64,000 nt of DNA from Bacillus sp. X1(2014) (GCF_007678255.1 NZ_VEED01000002.1:558001-622000), one strand, 5' to 3'; counted from the first letter of the stretch, positions 27,158-36,205 are shown. Program-made: numbers and translations. The notes: a model not told the origin generated them from the letters alone.

Positions 27158-27170
27158 GAAAGGTGAATTT

Positions 27171-28055
27171 ATGGAGATACGACTTCTGGAATACTTTATG
27201 GCAGTATGTAAGAACTTACATTTTACAAAAGCTGCTGAACAATTAAGAATCAGCCAACCTACCTTAAGCCACCAAATAAAACTGTTAGAAGATAGACTTG
27301 GCACCCCGCTTTTTGAGAGAGTAGGGAAAAAGGTTTTCATCACACAGGCAGGAAAAATTTTATTGGAACACAGTGAAAAAATATTCATTGAATTGGATCA
27401 GATCGATATTAAAATCAAAGAAATCAGGGGTCTGCAACGTGGAAAATTAACGATTGGGTGTTCGGGCAACCATTTACTTACATCCTCCATTATTCCCTTT
27501 AATAGTCAATATCCAGAAATAGAGTTATCCATCCAAGAAATAACAACAGAAGAGGCAGTTCTGGGCCTTTTGAATCATCAATTAGACATTGGCGTCATTT
27601 TTTTGGATACACAACCCGAACAACTTGAGAGTGTATCCCTTTTTACCGAGGAACTTTTTTTAATTGTCTCTGATACTCATGAACTGGTCGGACGATCAAT
27701 GGTAAAATTTCAGGAACTACAAGGAATTCCAATGGTTTTTTTGCCGAAAAAGTTTTTAATACGTCAATTCATCGATGAGATTTGTCAAAATAATGGTTTC
27801 ACACTACGTCCAATCATTGAACTTAGTACTCTTGATGCACTGCAGCAAATGGTAAGTATAAATAAGGTAGCTAGCATCATGCCTAAGTCATACCTGAAAA
27901 GCTTCTACAAATCTAAAAAAATCAAACAAATACCAATCGTTGACCCCACCCCCCAAAAATCGGTTGGAATCGTTTATCGAAAAAATGCTTTTATGGATAA
28001 AACCACGAACACGTTTATCAAACATTTAATAGAGACTTACAAACATAATGGGTAA
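27171..28055 (+). CDS. LysR-type transcriptional regulator (copy 1)
   Basis: A 294-residue CynR/CbbR-like LysR protein. The HTH is LHFTKAAEQLRISQPTLSHQIKLLEDRLG (residues about 16-44), followed by a linker helix and the effector domain starting GKLTIGCSGNHLLTSSI near residue 91. It is divergent from the first TPP-enzyme gene and shares with copy 2 the intergenic dyads, so it most likely controls that enzyme. By eye it is about 87 percent identical to copy 2, markedly more diverged than the enzymes they flank. GAAAGG lies eight bases before the ATG. Confidence 0.92.
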   Translation: MEIRLLEYFMAVCKNLHFTKAAEQLRISQPTLSHQIKLLEDRLGTPLFERVGKKVFITQAGKILLEHSEKIFIELDQIDIKIKEIRGLQRGKLTIGCSGNHLLTSSIIPFNSQYPEIELSIQEITTEEAVLGLLNHQLDIGVIFLDTQPEQLESVSLFTEELFLIVSDTHELVGRSMVKFQELQGIPMVFLPKKFLIRQFIDEICQNNGFTLRPIIELSTLDALQQMVSINKVASIMPKSYLKSFYKSKKIKQIPIVDPTPQKSVGIVYRKNAFMDKTTNTFIKHLIETYKHNG

Positions 28056-28115
28056 CTTACCGGATCAAATGCTTTGAATGGCATCAGCCTTATGCCCATG
28101 AACCTGCCGCTAAAT

Positions 28116-28145
28116 GAGCTAGGAATGATCAACAATTCCTAGCTC
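28116..28145 (+). terminator. Terminator of LysR copy 1
   Basis: Perfect eleven-base arms GAGCTAGGAAT and ATTCCTAGCTC followed by TATTTATAT. It is located 60 bases after the LysR stop. Confidence 0.7.
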
Positions 28146-28206
28146 TATTTATATCTAGAGCTCCATTATTTGTAGTAGTTTCCCGAATATAGGAAGAACC
28201 TATTAT

Positions 28207-28269
28207 GTAAAGCCTACCGTTAGTATCCCTTTTTAACCGTTCCATATTTCCTGTACCCTTATGTCCGTA
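28207..28269 (-). pseudogene. Relic of a RibF-like FAD synthetase gene
   Basis: In one minus-strand frame this stretch reads YGHKGTGNMERLKRDTNGRL, which aligns with the internal segment YGYMGTGHIDRLKSDSNGRI of the intact FAD synthetase at 3.3-4.2 kb (12 of 20 identical). No ORF of useful length surrounds it. It appears to be the surviving core of a second, deleted copy, perhaps of a separate meta-cleavage operon. Confidence 0.6.
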
Positions 28270-28292
28270 TAATTAACAAAGACATAAAAAAA

Positions 28293-28331
28293 ACTGCCGG
28301 CAAACCCAAGTCTTTCGGATTTGTCGACAGT
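28293..28331 (-). terminator. Minus-strand terminator downstream of the MatC-type permease gene
   Basis: Arms ACTGCCGGCAAA and TTTGTCGACAGT pair with two mismatches. On the minus strand the stem runs into eight consecutive T residues, the usual intrinsic-terminator pattern. Confidence 0.65.
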
Positions 28332-28334
28332 CTG

Positions 28335-28372
28335 AAAGTCCTTTTCATACAATATTATAAAAAGGACTTTTT
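28335..28372. terminator. Bidirectional terminator-like hairpin
   Basis: Perfect arms AAAGTCCTTTT and AAAAGGACTTT with a 14-base loop; flanked by T-rich sequence on the plus strand. It lies between converging LysR copy 1 and the MatC-type permease. Confidence 0.6.
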
Positions 28373-28485
28373 CTGTAATAAATGCTTCAAAATTTAAATA
28401 TAGTCTTATTTGATCAATAACATAAATTGCCAGTATTGTTAGTATTGGATTTTCGAATTTTCGATAATGATCTTTTCTATTTTTC

Positions 28486-29772
28486 TTATAAAATAGCGCT
28501 TCCTAATACAACAAAAATTAACCATGCTACTATAGGACTTAATACAATAAAGAGTCCACCAACAGTTAGGAGTTTCATGAAGAATACACGTTCTGGCACT
28601 CCTTGGACATTGGCAAGATATAAAGCTCCACCTGTCGTGAATGGACTTAAGTCAACAAGACTCGATGCAAGAGCTATTGCTGTTACTACACCTATAGAAG
28701 AAACAGCTGGGTCAGTCAAAATTGGAGCAGCCATAGGAATAATAACACCCAATAACCCTGTTGTAGACGCAAAAGCCGAGGTAACTCCGCCAATATATGT
28801 TGTTACTAGAGAGGTAAGGTACGGGTTGCCTACTTCTTGAATCAACGCGGTTACATATTGAATAGTTCCAACTTGTTCAAGTACACCTATGTAAGTTACG
28901 ATTCCTGACACCAAAAGAAGGGTTGGCCATGGCATTTTTTTAAGCACGTCAGCTTGATTTTTTGAATCCATAAGAGCTATTACTGCTCCCAACGTTAGAG
29001 CCACAAACCCCATATTAAGCTGAAAACCCATTACTAATATAATAAGTAAAACTAAACCTGCAAGCGTAACTCCTCGATAAAAAGTCATTCTATTTTCTGC
29101 ACTTGATTCAAATTTAGATGGTACCTCTTCTGCAGCTGCTACTAAAGCCTGTGCATTTTGCGAGTTCCTTAGTAAACGTATTCCTCCTAATAAGATATAC
29201 CCTAGAATAGCTATAAATAAATTAAAGAGAAGGATATTTATATACAACATACCAGGCGAAAAAAGAATCTCTTTAGAAGCCATCGCATCGTTTACGATAA
29301 TACCAAAAATGTTTAATGGAGAAAAACTCCCTGCAACTACGCCGGACTGAATCACAATCACCATGAGCATTGGGTTTATTTTGTACTGAAATGCTAATCG
29401 TAAACCAATCGGCGCGAGGACAGCACAAACCGGTATTACTGAAGTCCCAATACTCGTTAATACAGTGGCCAGTAAAAACAGAACCCAAGGAATTAATCCA
29501 ATTTTTCCTTTTAGTAACCGGAGGCCCCAACCGGTAATTAAATCTACCGTACCATTATTTTGAACGATCGCAAAAAGATAGGTGACTCCCGCAAGCAGAA
29601 TAAATAGATCAGCTGGAAAACTGCTGTAGATATCATCCAAAGTAATCTGACCGCTAAAAGCCATTATTAGAAATGACAATACAAATCCTAATATCCCGAT
29701 ATTTATCGAGAATACTGCTCCGATAATAAACATAACAACTAGGAAAATAATTGAGATAATCTCTATACTCAT
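28486..29772 (-). CDS. MatC/SLC13-type carboxylate permease
   Basis: A 428-residue, highly hydrophobic carrier of the ion transporter superfamily, resembling the dicarboxylate carrier MatC. Around eleven helices are visible; the re-entrant-loop-like segments are LATVLTSIGTSVIPVCAVLAP near residue 100 and TTYIGGVTSAFASTTGLLGVIIPMAAP near residue 320, each with conserved Ser/Thr/Pro. A dicarboxylate such as malonate, malate or maleate is the typical class of substrate. It lies between the two copies of the TPP enzyme/LysR block. The ATG has AGGAGG five bases upstream. Confidence 0.82.
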   Translation of the reverse strand: MSIEIISIIFLVVMFIIGAVFSINIGILGFVLSFLIMAFSGQITLDDIYSSFPADLFILLAGVTYLFAIVQNNGTVDLITGWGLRLLKGKIGLIPWVLFLLATVLTSIGTSVIPVCAVLAPIGLRLAFQYKINPMLMVIVIQSGVVAGSFSPLNIFGIIVNDAMASKEILFSPGMLYINILLFNLFIAILGYILLGGIRLLRNSQNAQALVAAAEEVPSKFESSAENRMTFYRGVTLAGLVLLIILVMGFQLNMGFVALTLGAVIALMDSKNQADVLKKMPWPTLLLVSGIVTYIGVLEQVGTIQYVTALIQEVGNPYLTSLVTTYIGGVTSAFASTTGLLGVIIPMAAPILTDPAVSSIGVVTAIALASSLVDLSPFTTGGALYLANVQGVPERVFFMKLLTVGGLFIVLSPIVAWLIFVVLGSAIL

Positions 29773-29927
29773 AAAAACCTCCTACATAAAAAAGGTATTT
29801 GATTCTTATTATCTCGAATGCAGAACTAGCCTTTTTTATCACAGCCTCTGAATCTTCAGAACATATAAACAAGCCGAGCTAAGCTACATTCAAAACTTTA
29901 ACACAGCCTTATTGTTAATAATACGGG

Positions 29928-31724
29928 TTACATTTTTTGCTGTGATACCTCTGGAACACGTATATCTAAGACGACGGATTTACCCATTCTTTTCACAACA
30001 TCTAATCCATGACGCAATGCTTCTTTTACTTCTGAGGGTTTTTCAACCTTTATTGGATAGGCTCCACCTGCTGCCTCTGCTACCTTTGCATAGTCTGCCG
30101 GTTTATCAAAATTGACCCAGAACTGATCGGTTTGATTGGCAATTCCGTTTGGATGAACTCCAAGAGTCGACATTCTAGGTGCTCCCCATCCTCTATTATT
30201 GAAGATGACCGTTAAGAATGGAGCATTGTATTTTCTAGACATCCAATGGACGGGTGTTGGATTACTAAACATGTAGGTGCCGTCGCCGGTGAGGCTGATA
30301 ACAGTCTTATCTGGTGCAGCCAATTTTGCCCCAATCGCAGCTCCCCCGTTCCAGCCTAAAGCACTGGCACCGCTTGCATAATAAGTACCTGGTTTGTTGC
30401 GGCCTAAATGTTTACATACATTTTCATAATTCGTAATGGCTTCATTTAATACTATAGTATCTTCATCAATCGATTCACGCAGGCAAGCAAGCAAATAGGC
30501 TGGTGTTATCGTGTCAGGATCATTTAGCTCTTCTTGATTTCTCCATTCATTTCTTTGTTTATTATGGATTTGTGAAATTTCGTGATACCGTCTGTTTACC
30601 GTTTCTTCGTCAATCTTTTCTTGCTCCAACCATACATTCAATTGTTGAAGTGCTGTTAATGAATCCGCTTTAATAAAGCTCTTGGACGGAATATACCAAA
30701 GGGGTGTACGTTCTTTTAAAGGATCAACATCAATGTAATAGATTTTACAATCCTTCGATGGCATATTGATTAACGGAATCCAAGGCACATCACTATCTAA
30801 AATTAATATCAGGTCTGCTTCTGCCAGGATGTCATTTTGTTTCGGCGTATTCCATTGATATCCCACATGCATCGGATGATCAGCCGGGAAGTTCAGATAA
30901 TTCGGCGCAGATTCAATAACCGGAATGGCTAACTTGTCACTGAGGCTGACTAATTTTCTTACCGCCTCCTTGTTACGTCCTAAGAATGAAGTAACAATCA
31001 GCGGTTTTTTTGCTTGAAGCAGGGCCTTACCGATTTCTTCAATTTTTTGGGGATGGACAGCACTAGGCGAAACCGGACCCCATCTTGTTGTATCTATCGA
31101 AACAGGTCTAACCTCTTCTTCCAATACTTCTCTGGCAGCCATTAGGTAAACTGGCCCTTGTGGTTCACTTTGGGCAATTTGCAATGCCCGATGAACCATC
31201 TGCTTCGCATTTTTACCTGTTTTAATTTCATTGTTGTATTTCATATATTCACGGACAATCCCACGCTGATCCGATACATCTTGTAACCAATGGATAAATT
31301 CATTCCGGCTTCCAACCATTTCTCCTTCCTGAGTATATGGTGAGGCACCTGCAAAAACCAGTACTGGGATTTTCCCTACCGCTGCATTATGAATCGCTCC
31401 ACCCAAGTTTTGAGTTCCACACTCCACGTGAACAAACACAGCTTGGGGCTTTCCGCTTACCTGAGCATATCCATGGGCAGCACTCAATGCGACAAACTCA
31501 TGGGGGCATACGATTATTTCTGGCATTTCCATATTATCTACTTTTGCTTGGGCCCAGCTCTCGATAATTGCTGGGTGATCACTTCCTAAATTGGCGAAGA
31601 TATAGGAAACACCAGCTTCTTCTAAAGCTTCTACTAATGCACTAGCCCCTGTATATTTACTCCGATATTCTTTTTCTTTTATTTCCTGATTAACCAAAAG
31701 CGATGAATCTATTTGTAATACCAT
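29928..31724 (-). CDS. Thiamine-diphosphate-dependent enzyme, acetolactate synthase/decarboxylase-like (copy 2)
   Basis: The second copy of the 598-residue ThDP enzyme, full length and with all motifs intact: GSDHPAIIE, activating Glu in CPHEFVALSAAHGYA, and cofactor motif from LTGDGTYMFSNP to FNNRGWG. By eye about 22 residues differ from copy 1, mostly conservative and scattered, so both are probably functional. It is preceded by GAGGGG before the ATG and is divergent from LysR copy 2. With copy 1 it defines a tandem duplication with a period of about 4.7 kb. Confidence 0.85.
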   Translation of the reverse strand: MVLQIDSSLLVNQEIKEKEYRSKYTGASALVEALEEAGVSYIFANLGSDHPAIIESWAQAKVDNMEMPEIIVCPHEFVALSAAHGYAQVSGKPQAVFVHVECGTQNLGGAIHNAAVGKIPVLVFAGASPYTQEGEMVGSRNEFIHWLQDVSDQRGIVREYMKYNNEIKTGKNAKQMVHRALQIAQSEPQGPVYLMAAREVLEEEVRPVSIDTTRWGPVSPSAVHPQKIEEIGKALLQAKKPLIVTSFLGRNKEAVRKLVSLSDKLAIPVIESAPNYLNFPADHPMHVGYQWNTPKQNDILAEADLILILDSDVPWIPLINMPSKDCKIYYIDVDPLKERTPLWYIPSKSFIKADSLTALQQLNVWLEQEKIDEETVNRRYHEISQIHNKQRNEWRNQEELNDPDTITPAYLLACLRESIDEDTIVLNEAITNYENVCKHLGRNKPGTYYASGASALGWNGGAAIGAKLAAPDKTVISLTGDGTYMFSNPTPVHWMSRKYNAPFLTVIFNNRGWGAPRMSTLGVHPNGIANQTDQFWVNFDKPADYAKVAEAAGGAYPIKVEKPSEVKEALRHGLDVVKRMGKSVVLDIRVPEVSQQKM

Positions 31725-31800
31725 AACAAATTTCCCCTCTCCTATTGCAAAATTTGTTTATCACGTTTGAATATTTTATAAATTTGTATTATTCAAATTA

Positions 31801-31821
31801 CTATAGTATAAATATATATAG
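31801..31821. promoter_or_regulatory. Conserved LysR-type dyad CTATA-N11-TATAG (copy 2)
   Basis: Identical 21-base dyad to 27078-27098, at the same distance from its LysR gene. Conservation in a region where flanking bases have changed supports a binding role. Confidence 0.5.
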
Positions 31822-31857
31822 CAGCTAACTATTTATCAATACTAATATATTTATAAT

Positions 31858-31880
31858 TTCCATAGATGGTATCTATGGAA
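31858..31880. promoter_or_regulatory. Perfect 10-base-arm palindrome ahead of LysR copy 2
   Basis: TTCCATAGAT, GGT, ATCTATGGAA. Arms identical to those at 27135-27157. It ends 13 bases before the start codon. Confidence 0.55.
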
Positions 31881-31893
31881 GAAAGGCGAATTT

Positions 31894-32772
31894 ATGGAGA
31901 TACGACTTCTGGAATACTTTATGGCAGTATGTGAAAGTTTACATTTTACAAAGGCTGCTGAAAAATTAAGAATCAGTCAACCTACCTTAAGCCACCAAAT
32001 TAAACTGTTAGAAGATCGACTTGGCACTCCGCTTTTTGAAAGAGTAGGGAAAAAGGTTTTCATCACACAATCAGGAAAATGCCTATTGGAACACAGTGAG
32101 AGAATATTCTATGAATTGGATCAGCTCGACATTAAAATCAAAGAAATCAGAGGACTGCAACGTGGAAAATTAACGATTGGGTGTTCAGGCAACCATTTAC
32201 TTACATCTTCCATGATTACTTTTAATAGTAAATATCCAGACATAGAGTTGTCGATTCAAGATCTTACAACGGAAGAGGCAATTCTGGGACTGATGCATCA
32301 TCAAATAGACATTGGCGTCATATTCTTAGATACACAACCCGACCAACTAGAAAGTGTTCCCCTATTTACCGAGGAACTTTGTTTAATCGTCTCTGATACT
32401 CATGAACTGGCAGAACAGTCACAGGTGAAATTTCAAGAATTGCCAGAAATTCCGTTGGTTTGTTTGCCGAAAAAATTTTTTATCCGTCAATTCATCGATG
32501 AAATTTGTCAGAGTAATGGTTTCGCACTACGTCCAATCATTGAACTTACTACTCTTGATGCACTGCAGCAAATGGTAAGTTTAAATAAGGTAGCTAGCAT
32601 CATGCCTACATCCTACTTAAAAAGCTTTTACCATTCTAAAAAGATAAAACAAATACCAATCGTTGACCCCACCCCCAAAAAAACGGTTGGAATCGTTTAT
32701 CGAAAAAATGCTTTTATGGACACAACCACGAACACGTTTATCAAACATTTGATTGAGACTTATAGAGAATAA
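31894..32772 (+). CDS. LysR-type transcriptional regulator (copy 2)
   Basis: A 292-residue paralogue of the regulator at 27.2 kb, with the same HTH (LHFTKAAEKLRISQPTLSHQ) and effector domain start (GKLTIGCSGNHLLTSS). About 39 positions differ from copy 1, concentrated in the effector domain (for example residues 170-200), which could mean a different inducer. It is divergent from TPP enzyme copy 2. The start ATG has GAAAGG upstream as in copy 1. Confidence 0.92.
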   Translation: MEIRLLEYFMAVCESLHFTKAAEKLRISQPTLSHQIKLLEDRLGTPLFERVGKKVFITQSGKCLLEHSERIFYELDQLDIKIKEIRGLQRGKLTIGCSGNHLLTSSMITFNSKYPDIELSIQDLTTEEAILGLMHHQIDIGVIFLDTQPDQLESVPLFTEELCLIVSDTHELAEQSQVKFQELPEIPLVCLPKKFFIRQFIDEICQSNGFALRPIIELTTLDALQQMVSLNKVASIMPTSYLKSFYHSKKIKQIPIVDPTPKKTVGIVYRKNAFMDTTTNTFIKHLIETYRE

Positions 32773-32797
32773 TCCTTCCTTAAAACAACAACAATCA

Positions 32798-32887
32798 CGA
32801 GGAAAAAGAACACATGTTTTGTATGGTCATGTAGAGGATATTATTTACGAGGAGAAAGTCTGCAGGCACCCTGAGGATTGGCACTAG
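32798..32887 (+). pseudogene. Relic of a XylR_N/V4R-type aromatic-sensing regulator gene
   Basis: The plus-strand frame reads RGKRTHVLYGHVEDIIYEEK then VCRHPEDWH and a stop. This matches RGKRTHVTYGHVKDIIYKER and VSRHPDG in the intact regulator at 41.75-43.56 kb (about 20 of 25 identical). No start and no downstream domains remain. It marks a deleted second copy of that regulator immediately after LysR copy 2. Confidence 0.7.
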
Positions 32888-32937
32888 GAAAGAGTTATTG
32901 GAGGAATTTTAGGCCGTGAGCCGCTTCATAACGCAAT

Positions 32938-32994
32938 TAGAATAAAAACGCTCATTAATTGGTGTCTAAAAGACATTAACCAATTAATGAGCGT
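32938..32994 (-). terminator. Terminator of the CoA-transferase/LeuCD-like operon
   Basis: Perfect 15-base arms ACGCTCATTAATTGG and CCAATTAATGAGCGT; on the minus strand followed by TTTTTATTC. It lies 50 bases beyond the small-subunit stop. Confidence 0.85.
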
Positions 32995-33044
32995 CAAGTT
33001 TTTATGGCAATTGCAAATGAGTTACCCACCTTCCTATAGAAGAA

Positions 33045-33545
33045 CTATAGAGTTATATTTAATTTTTTTGCCAGAAAGGGTTCTAACCCTCCGATTTCCA
33101 CCATTTCAATTAAATGCTCGGGTAATTTTGTCCCTTTATATTCAGTTCCTTGTGTATGATTAAAGATCTTTCCGGCCACTAAATTAATTTCAATGATATC
33201 TCCCTCTTGAATATTTGAAGTATTAGTCATATCTAGGACAGGAAGACCGAGATTCATGGCATTACGATAGAATATTCTAGCAAATGAATTGGCAATAATC
33301 GCACTAATCCCAAGATGTTTTAAGATTCTTGGTGCTGTTTCACGACTAGATCCTGAGCCAAAGTTGTTTCCGGCTACTAAAATATCACCTGGTCGAATTT
33401 TCTTATAAAATTCCGTATCAATTGCTTCCATTGCATGTTCAGCTTGTAGTTCAATTGGTTGACCTATATATTGTCCTGGAGAAATTATATCAGTGTTAAT
33501 GTTGTCTCCATATTTCCAAACCCTACCTTTAATAATAGCGGACAT
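33045..33545 (-). CDS. Aconitase-family hydratase small subunit (short LeuD type)
   Basis: A 166-residue swivel-domain subunit of the isopropylmalate/homoaconitate/methylmalate hydratase class, with GRVWKYGDNINTDIISPGQYI at residues 7-27 (not all contiguous in family logos) and the phosphate/substrate loop NNFGSGSSRETAPRILK near residue 60. It is about 30 residues shorter than the leucine-pathway LeuD of Bacillus. It starts one base after the large-subunit stop, so the two are translationally coupled. Next to gentisate-type genes it fits a maleate or citraconate hydratase better than a leucine enzyme (inference). Confidence 0.88.
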   Translation of the reverse strand: MSAIIKGRVWKYGDNINTDIISPGQYIGQPIELQAEHAMEAIDTEFYKKIRPGDILVAGNNFGSGSSRETAPRILKHLGISAIIANSFARIFYRNAMNLGLPVLDMTNTSNIQEGDIIEINLVAGKIFNHTQGTEYKGTKLPEHLIEMVEIGGLEPFLAKKLNITL

Positions 33546-34820
33546 TTACATAACCCCCTTAAACAGATACTTACGTGGATCTGCAATTTTACCTTCGATG
33601 GCAGTTGCTGCTACCGTAGCTGGAGATCCTAAATAAACTTCACTCTTCGGACTACCCATTCGACCTTTAAAATTTCTATTTGAAGATGACATTACCACTT
33701 CACCTTCACCTAGAACGCCACTTGTAAAACCACCACATGCGCCACAAGAAGGCATATTGACAATACAACCTGCTTCAGTCAAAATATCAAGTATTCCTTC
33801 TTTACTCGCTTGCATCCATACATACTGAGAGGCAGGTACAACTAAGCAGCGAATATTTTTAGAGACTTTATTACCTTTTAAGATATTTGCCGCGATTCGA
33901 AGATCCTCTAACCGCCCATTTGTACATGATCCTAAATAGACTTGGTGTACCTGGGTCCCTTCTACTGATGAAACAGGATGAACATTATCAACATTGTGTG
34001 GACATGCGACTTGAGGCACTAATTCAGAAGCATCATAATGCAAGGTCCGAATATATGTAGCATCAGGGTCAGATGTAATCATATCGATTGGATCGGTTAC
34101 TCCTTTTGATTTCAAGAATTCTACTACTTTTTCATCTGGTTCAATCAGGCCAGTTTTCGCCCCTGCTTCTACCGCCATATTTGATAGAACCAATCTTTCG
34201 TCGATCGATAGCTCATTGATTGTATTTCCAGAAAATTCAAGGGCTTGATAGGTTGCACCTGCGTGCCCAATATCTTTGATTGTTTTCAGAACAATATCCT
34301 TTGACGAGACACCGTCAGGCAGTTTCCCATCCCACACAACTTTAATCGTTTCTGGAACTTTCAGCCAAGTCTCACCTGTGACAAGAACTCCAATCATTTC
34401 TGTAGAACCAATCCCTGTGGCAAACGCTCCTAATCCACCTGCCATACAAGTATGTGAATCAGTTCCAAGAATCAGTCTCCCCGGACGAACATGACCATGC
34501 TCAATAATCACCTGGTGACAAGGTCCTTCGAATTCATAGTAATAGGGGAGATCATGTTCTCGTGACCAGTCTCTTGTCATTTTTAAAATATTTGCTTGCT
34601 GAATCGTCGCTGGGGGTGTACAGTGATCGGAAACGACGATGACTTTTTCCTTATCAAATAATTGACCCCCTAATCGACGAAAACCCTTATCAACTAGCCA
34701 TGGACCTAATAAATCGTGCATCATGGCAACATCTGCTTTCACCGTAACGATTTCCCCAGCCTTCACTTTTGACTGACCGGATGCTTTAGCCAGGATTTTT
34801 TCTGACATTGTCATACCCAT
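33546..34820 (-). CDS. Aconitase-family hydratase large subunit (short LeuC type)
   Basis: A 424-residue [4Fe-4S] hydratase large subunit. The cluster cysteines appear in YLGSCTNGRLEDL near residue 294 and in MPSCGACGG near residue 356. Other family segments are VVSDHCTPP, GTDSHTCMAGGLGAFATGIGS and NMAVEAGAKTGL. The length matches the short LeuC2/homoaconitase-like and maleate/dimethylmalate hydratase branch, not the ~470-residue LeuC of leucine synthesis. It should catalyse reversible water addition to a cis-enedioate. Known gentisate pathways that use direct maleylpyruvate hydrolysis pair with such a hydratase to give D-malate. Start ATG nine bases after GGGGGG. Confidence 0.88.
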   Translation of the reverse strand: MGMTMSEKILAKASGQSKVKAGEIVTVKADVAMMHDLLGPWLVDKGFRRLGGQLFDKEKVIVVSDHCTPPATIQQANILKMTRDWSREHDLPYYYEFEGPCHQVIIEHGHVRPGRLILGTDSHTCMAGGLGAFATGIGSTEMIGVLVTGETWLKVPETIKVVWDGKLPDGVSSKDIVLKTIKDIGHAGATYQALEFSGNTINELSIDERLVLSNMAVEAGAKTGLIEPDEKVVEFLKSKGVTDPIDMITSDPDATYIRTLHYDASELVPQVACPHNVDNVHPVSSVEGTQVHQVYLGSCTNGRLEDLRIAANILKGNKVSKNIRCLVVPASQYVWMQASKEGILDILTEAGCIVNMPSCGACGGFTSGVLGEGEVVMSSSNRNFKGRMGSPKSEVYLGSPATVAATAIEGKIADPRKYLFKGVM

Positions 34821-34856
34821 TTTATATAACCCCCCTGAATATTTGATTGTATTTTC

Positions 34857-36083
34857 TTAATTCTTTATCGATGATTTCTCTTCAACGTTTCCAATGATGC
34901 CCTTGCTTGTTAAATCTTTATATTCGTCTCTCCCCAATATTTTGGTGAGTACCTCTTCATTATGCTGACCAACCTTAGGTCCAACCCAATCAATCGTTCC
35001 AGGGGTTTCACTTAACTTAGGTACAATTCCAGGAACCTTTAATGTCCCTATTTCTTCCACTTCAACCTCACGAATCATTCCTCTTGCATGATAATGAGGA
35101 TCATTGACAATATCTTCAATGGAATAAATCGAACCTGCAGGAACTTTTGCTTCATCCAAAATACTTAATACTTTTTCAAGTTCCATGCTTTTAGTCCATT
35201 CTTCAATAGTTGAATCGAGGAAATCTGCATGATCTGACCTTAACGCGTTATTCTGATAACGTGAGTCTTCAGCCAACTCAGGCTGTCCGATTGTCTGCAT
35301 TAACCGTTTAAAAATTCCATCCCCATTTGCCCCGATGACCACGTATTTTCCATCTTTACAGAGATACGTATTAGAAGGTGTGATTCCAGGCAATCTACTT
35401 CCTGAACGTTCTCGAATGACGCCCGCCCGATCATACTCAGGCAGCATACTTTCCATAACACTAAAGACGGATTCATACAGAGCTACGTCAACAAATTGTC
35501 CAATCCCAGTCCCCTTTACATCACGATGGTATACTGCCATCATGGCTCCAATCACTGCATATAGTGATGAAATCGAATCCCCAATACTTACCCCTACTCT
35601 CGTTGGTGGTCGATCGGGATCACCTGTTAAATACCGTAATCCGCCCATTGCTTCTCCTATAGAACCAAATCCAGGTTTATCTTTGTAGGGACCATCTTGG
35701 CCATACCCACTTATCCGGATCATAATGATTTTTGGGTTAATACTTTTTAAATCTTCATATCCGATTCCCCACTTTTCCAACGTACCAGGACGGAAATTTT
35801 CTATAATAATATCAATCTCACTAGCTAGTTTACGGATGATTTCTTGCCCTTCTGGTTCCCTAAGGTCTATTGAAACTGACTTCTTGTTTCTCCCTTGAAC
35901 ATACCACCATAAACTCGTTCCATTTTCAATAATTCTCCATTTTCTAAGTGCATCACCTTCCTTAGGATTTTCTATCTTAAGGACTTCAGCCCCAAATTCA
36001 GCAAAAAGACGTCCCGCAGATGGTCCAGCGATTAATTGTCCTAATTCTAACACCCTTAATCCTTCTAATGCTTTTGGCTTCAT
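34857..36083 (-). CDS. Class III CoA-transferase (CaiB/BaiF family), second gene
   Basis: A 408-residue family III CoA-transferase: GLRVLELGQLIAGPSAGRLF near residue 8, IENFRPGTLEKWGIGYEDL near 95, RVGVSIGDSISSLYAV near 165 with the expected catalytic Asp, and TYLCKDGKYVVIGANGDGIF near 242. It is not a close copy of the gene at 23.8 kb. It lies upstream of and close to the LeuCD-like pair (36 bases), so it may activate the hydroxy-diacid made by the hydratase, for example malate or citramalate (inference). A relic of a similar gene is at 40.64-40.73 kb. Ribosome binding site GGAGG. Confidence 0.9.
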   Translation of the reverse strand: MKPKALEGLRVLELGQLIAGPSAGRLFAEFGAEVLKIENPKEGDALRKWRIIENGTSLWWYVQGRNKKSVSIDLREPEGQEIIRKLASEIDIIIENFRPGTLEKWGIGYEDLKSINPKIIMIRISGYGQDGPYKDKPGFGSIGEAMGGLRYLTGDPDRPPTRVGVSIGDSISSLYAVIGAMMAVYHRDVKGTGIGQFVDVALYESVFSVMESMLPEYDRAGVIRERSGSRLPGITPSNTYLCKDGKYVVIGANGDGIFKRLMQTIGQPELAEDSRYQNNALRSDHADFLDSTIEEWTKSMELEKVLSILDEAKVPAGSIYSIEDIVNDPHYHARGMIREVEVEEIGTLKVPGIVPKLSETPGTIDWVGPKVGQHNEEVLTKILGRDEYKDLTSKGIIGNVEEKSSIKN

Positions 36084-36205
36084 TATGAACCTCCTTATTT
36101 CTATGTTTTGTTTAATTCCATTTATTTCATTAAATTCGGTATTCCCATAGTAAGAAAGGGTGAAATTTTCTCATGCTCAACCTCCTGAATTTTCAGTTAA
36201 TTCAT

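Noticed and set aside
33045..34820. Leucine biosynthesis leuCD
   Set aside because: Subunits are of the short type and no leuA, leuB or ilv genes are near; the catabolic context is a better fit.
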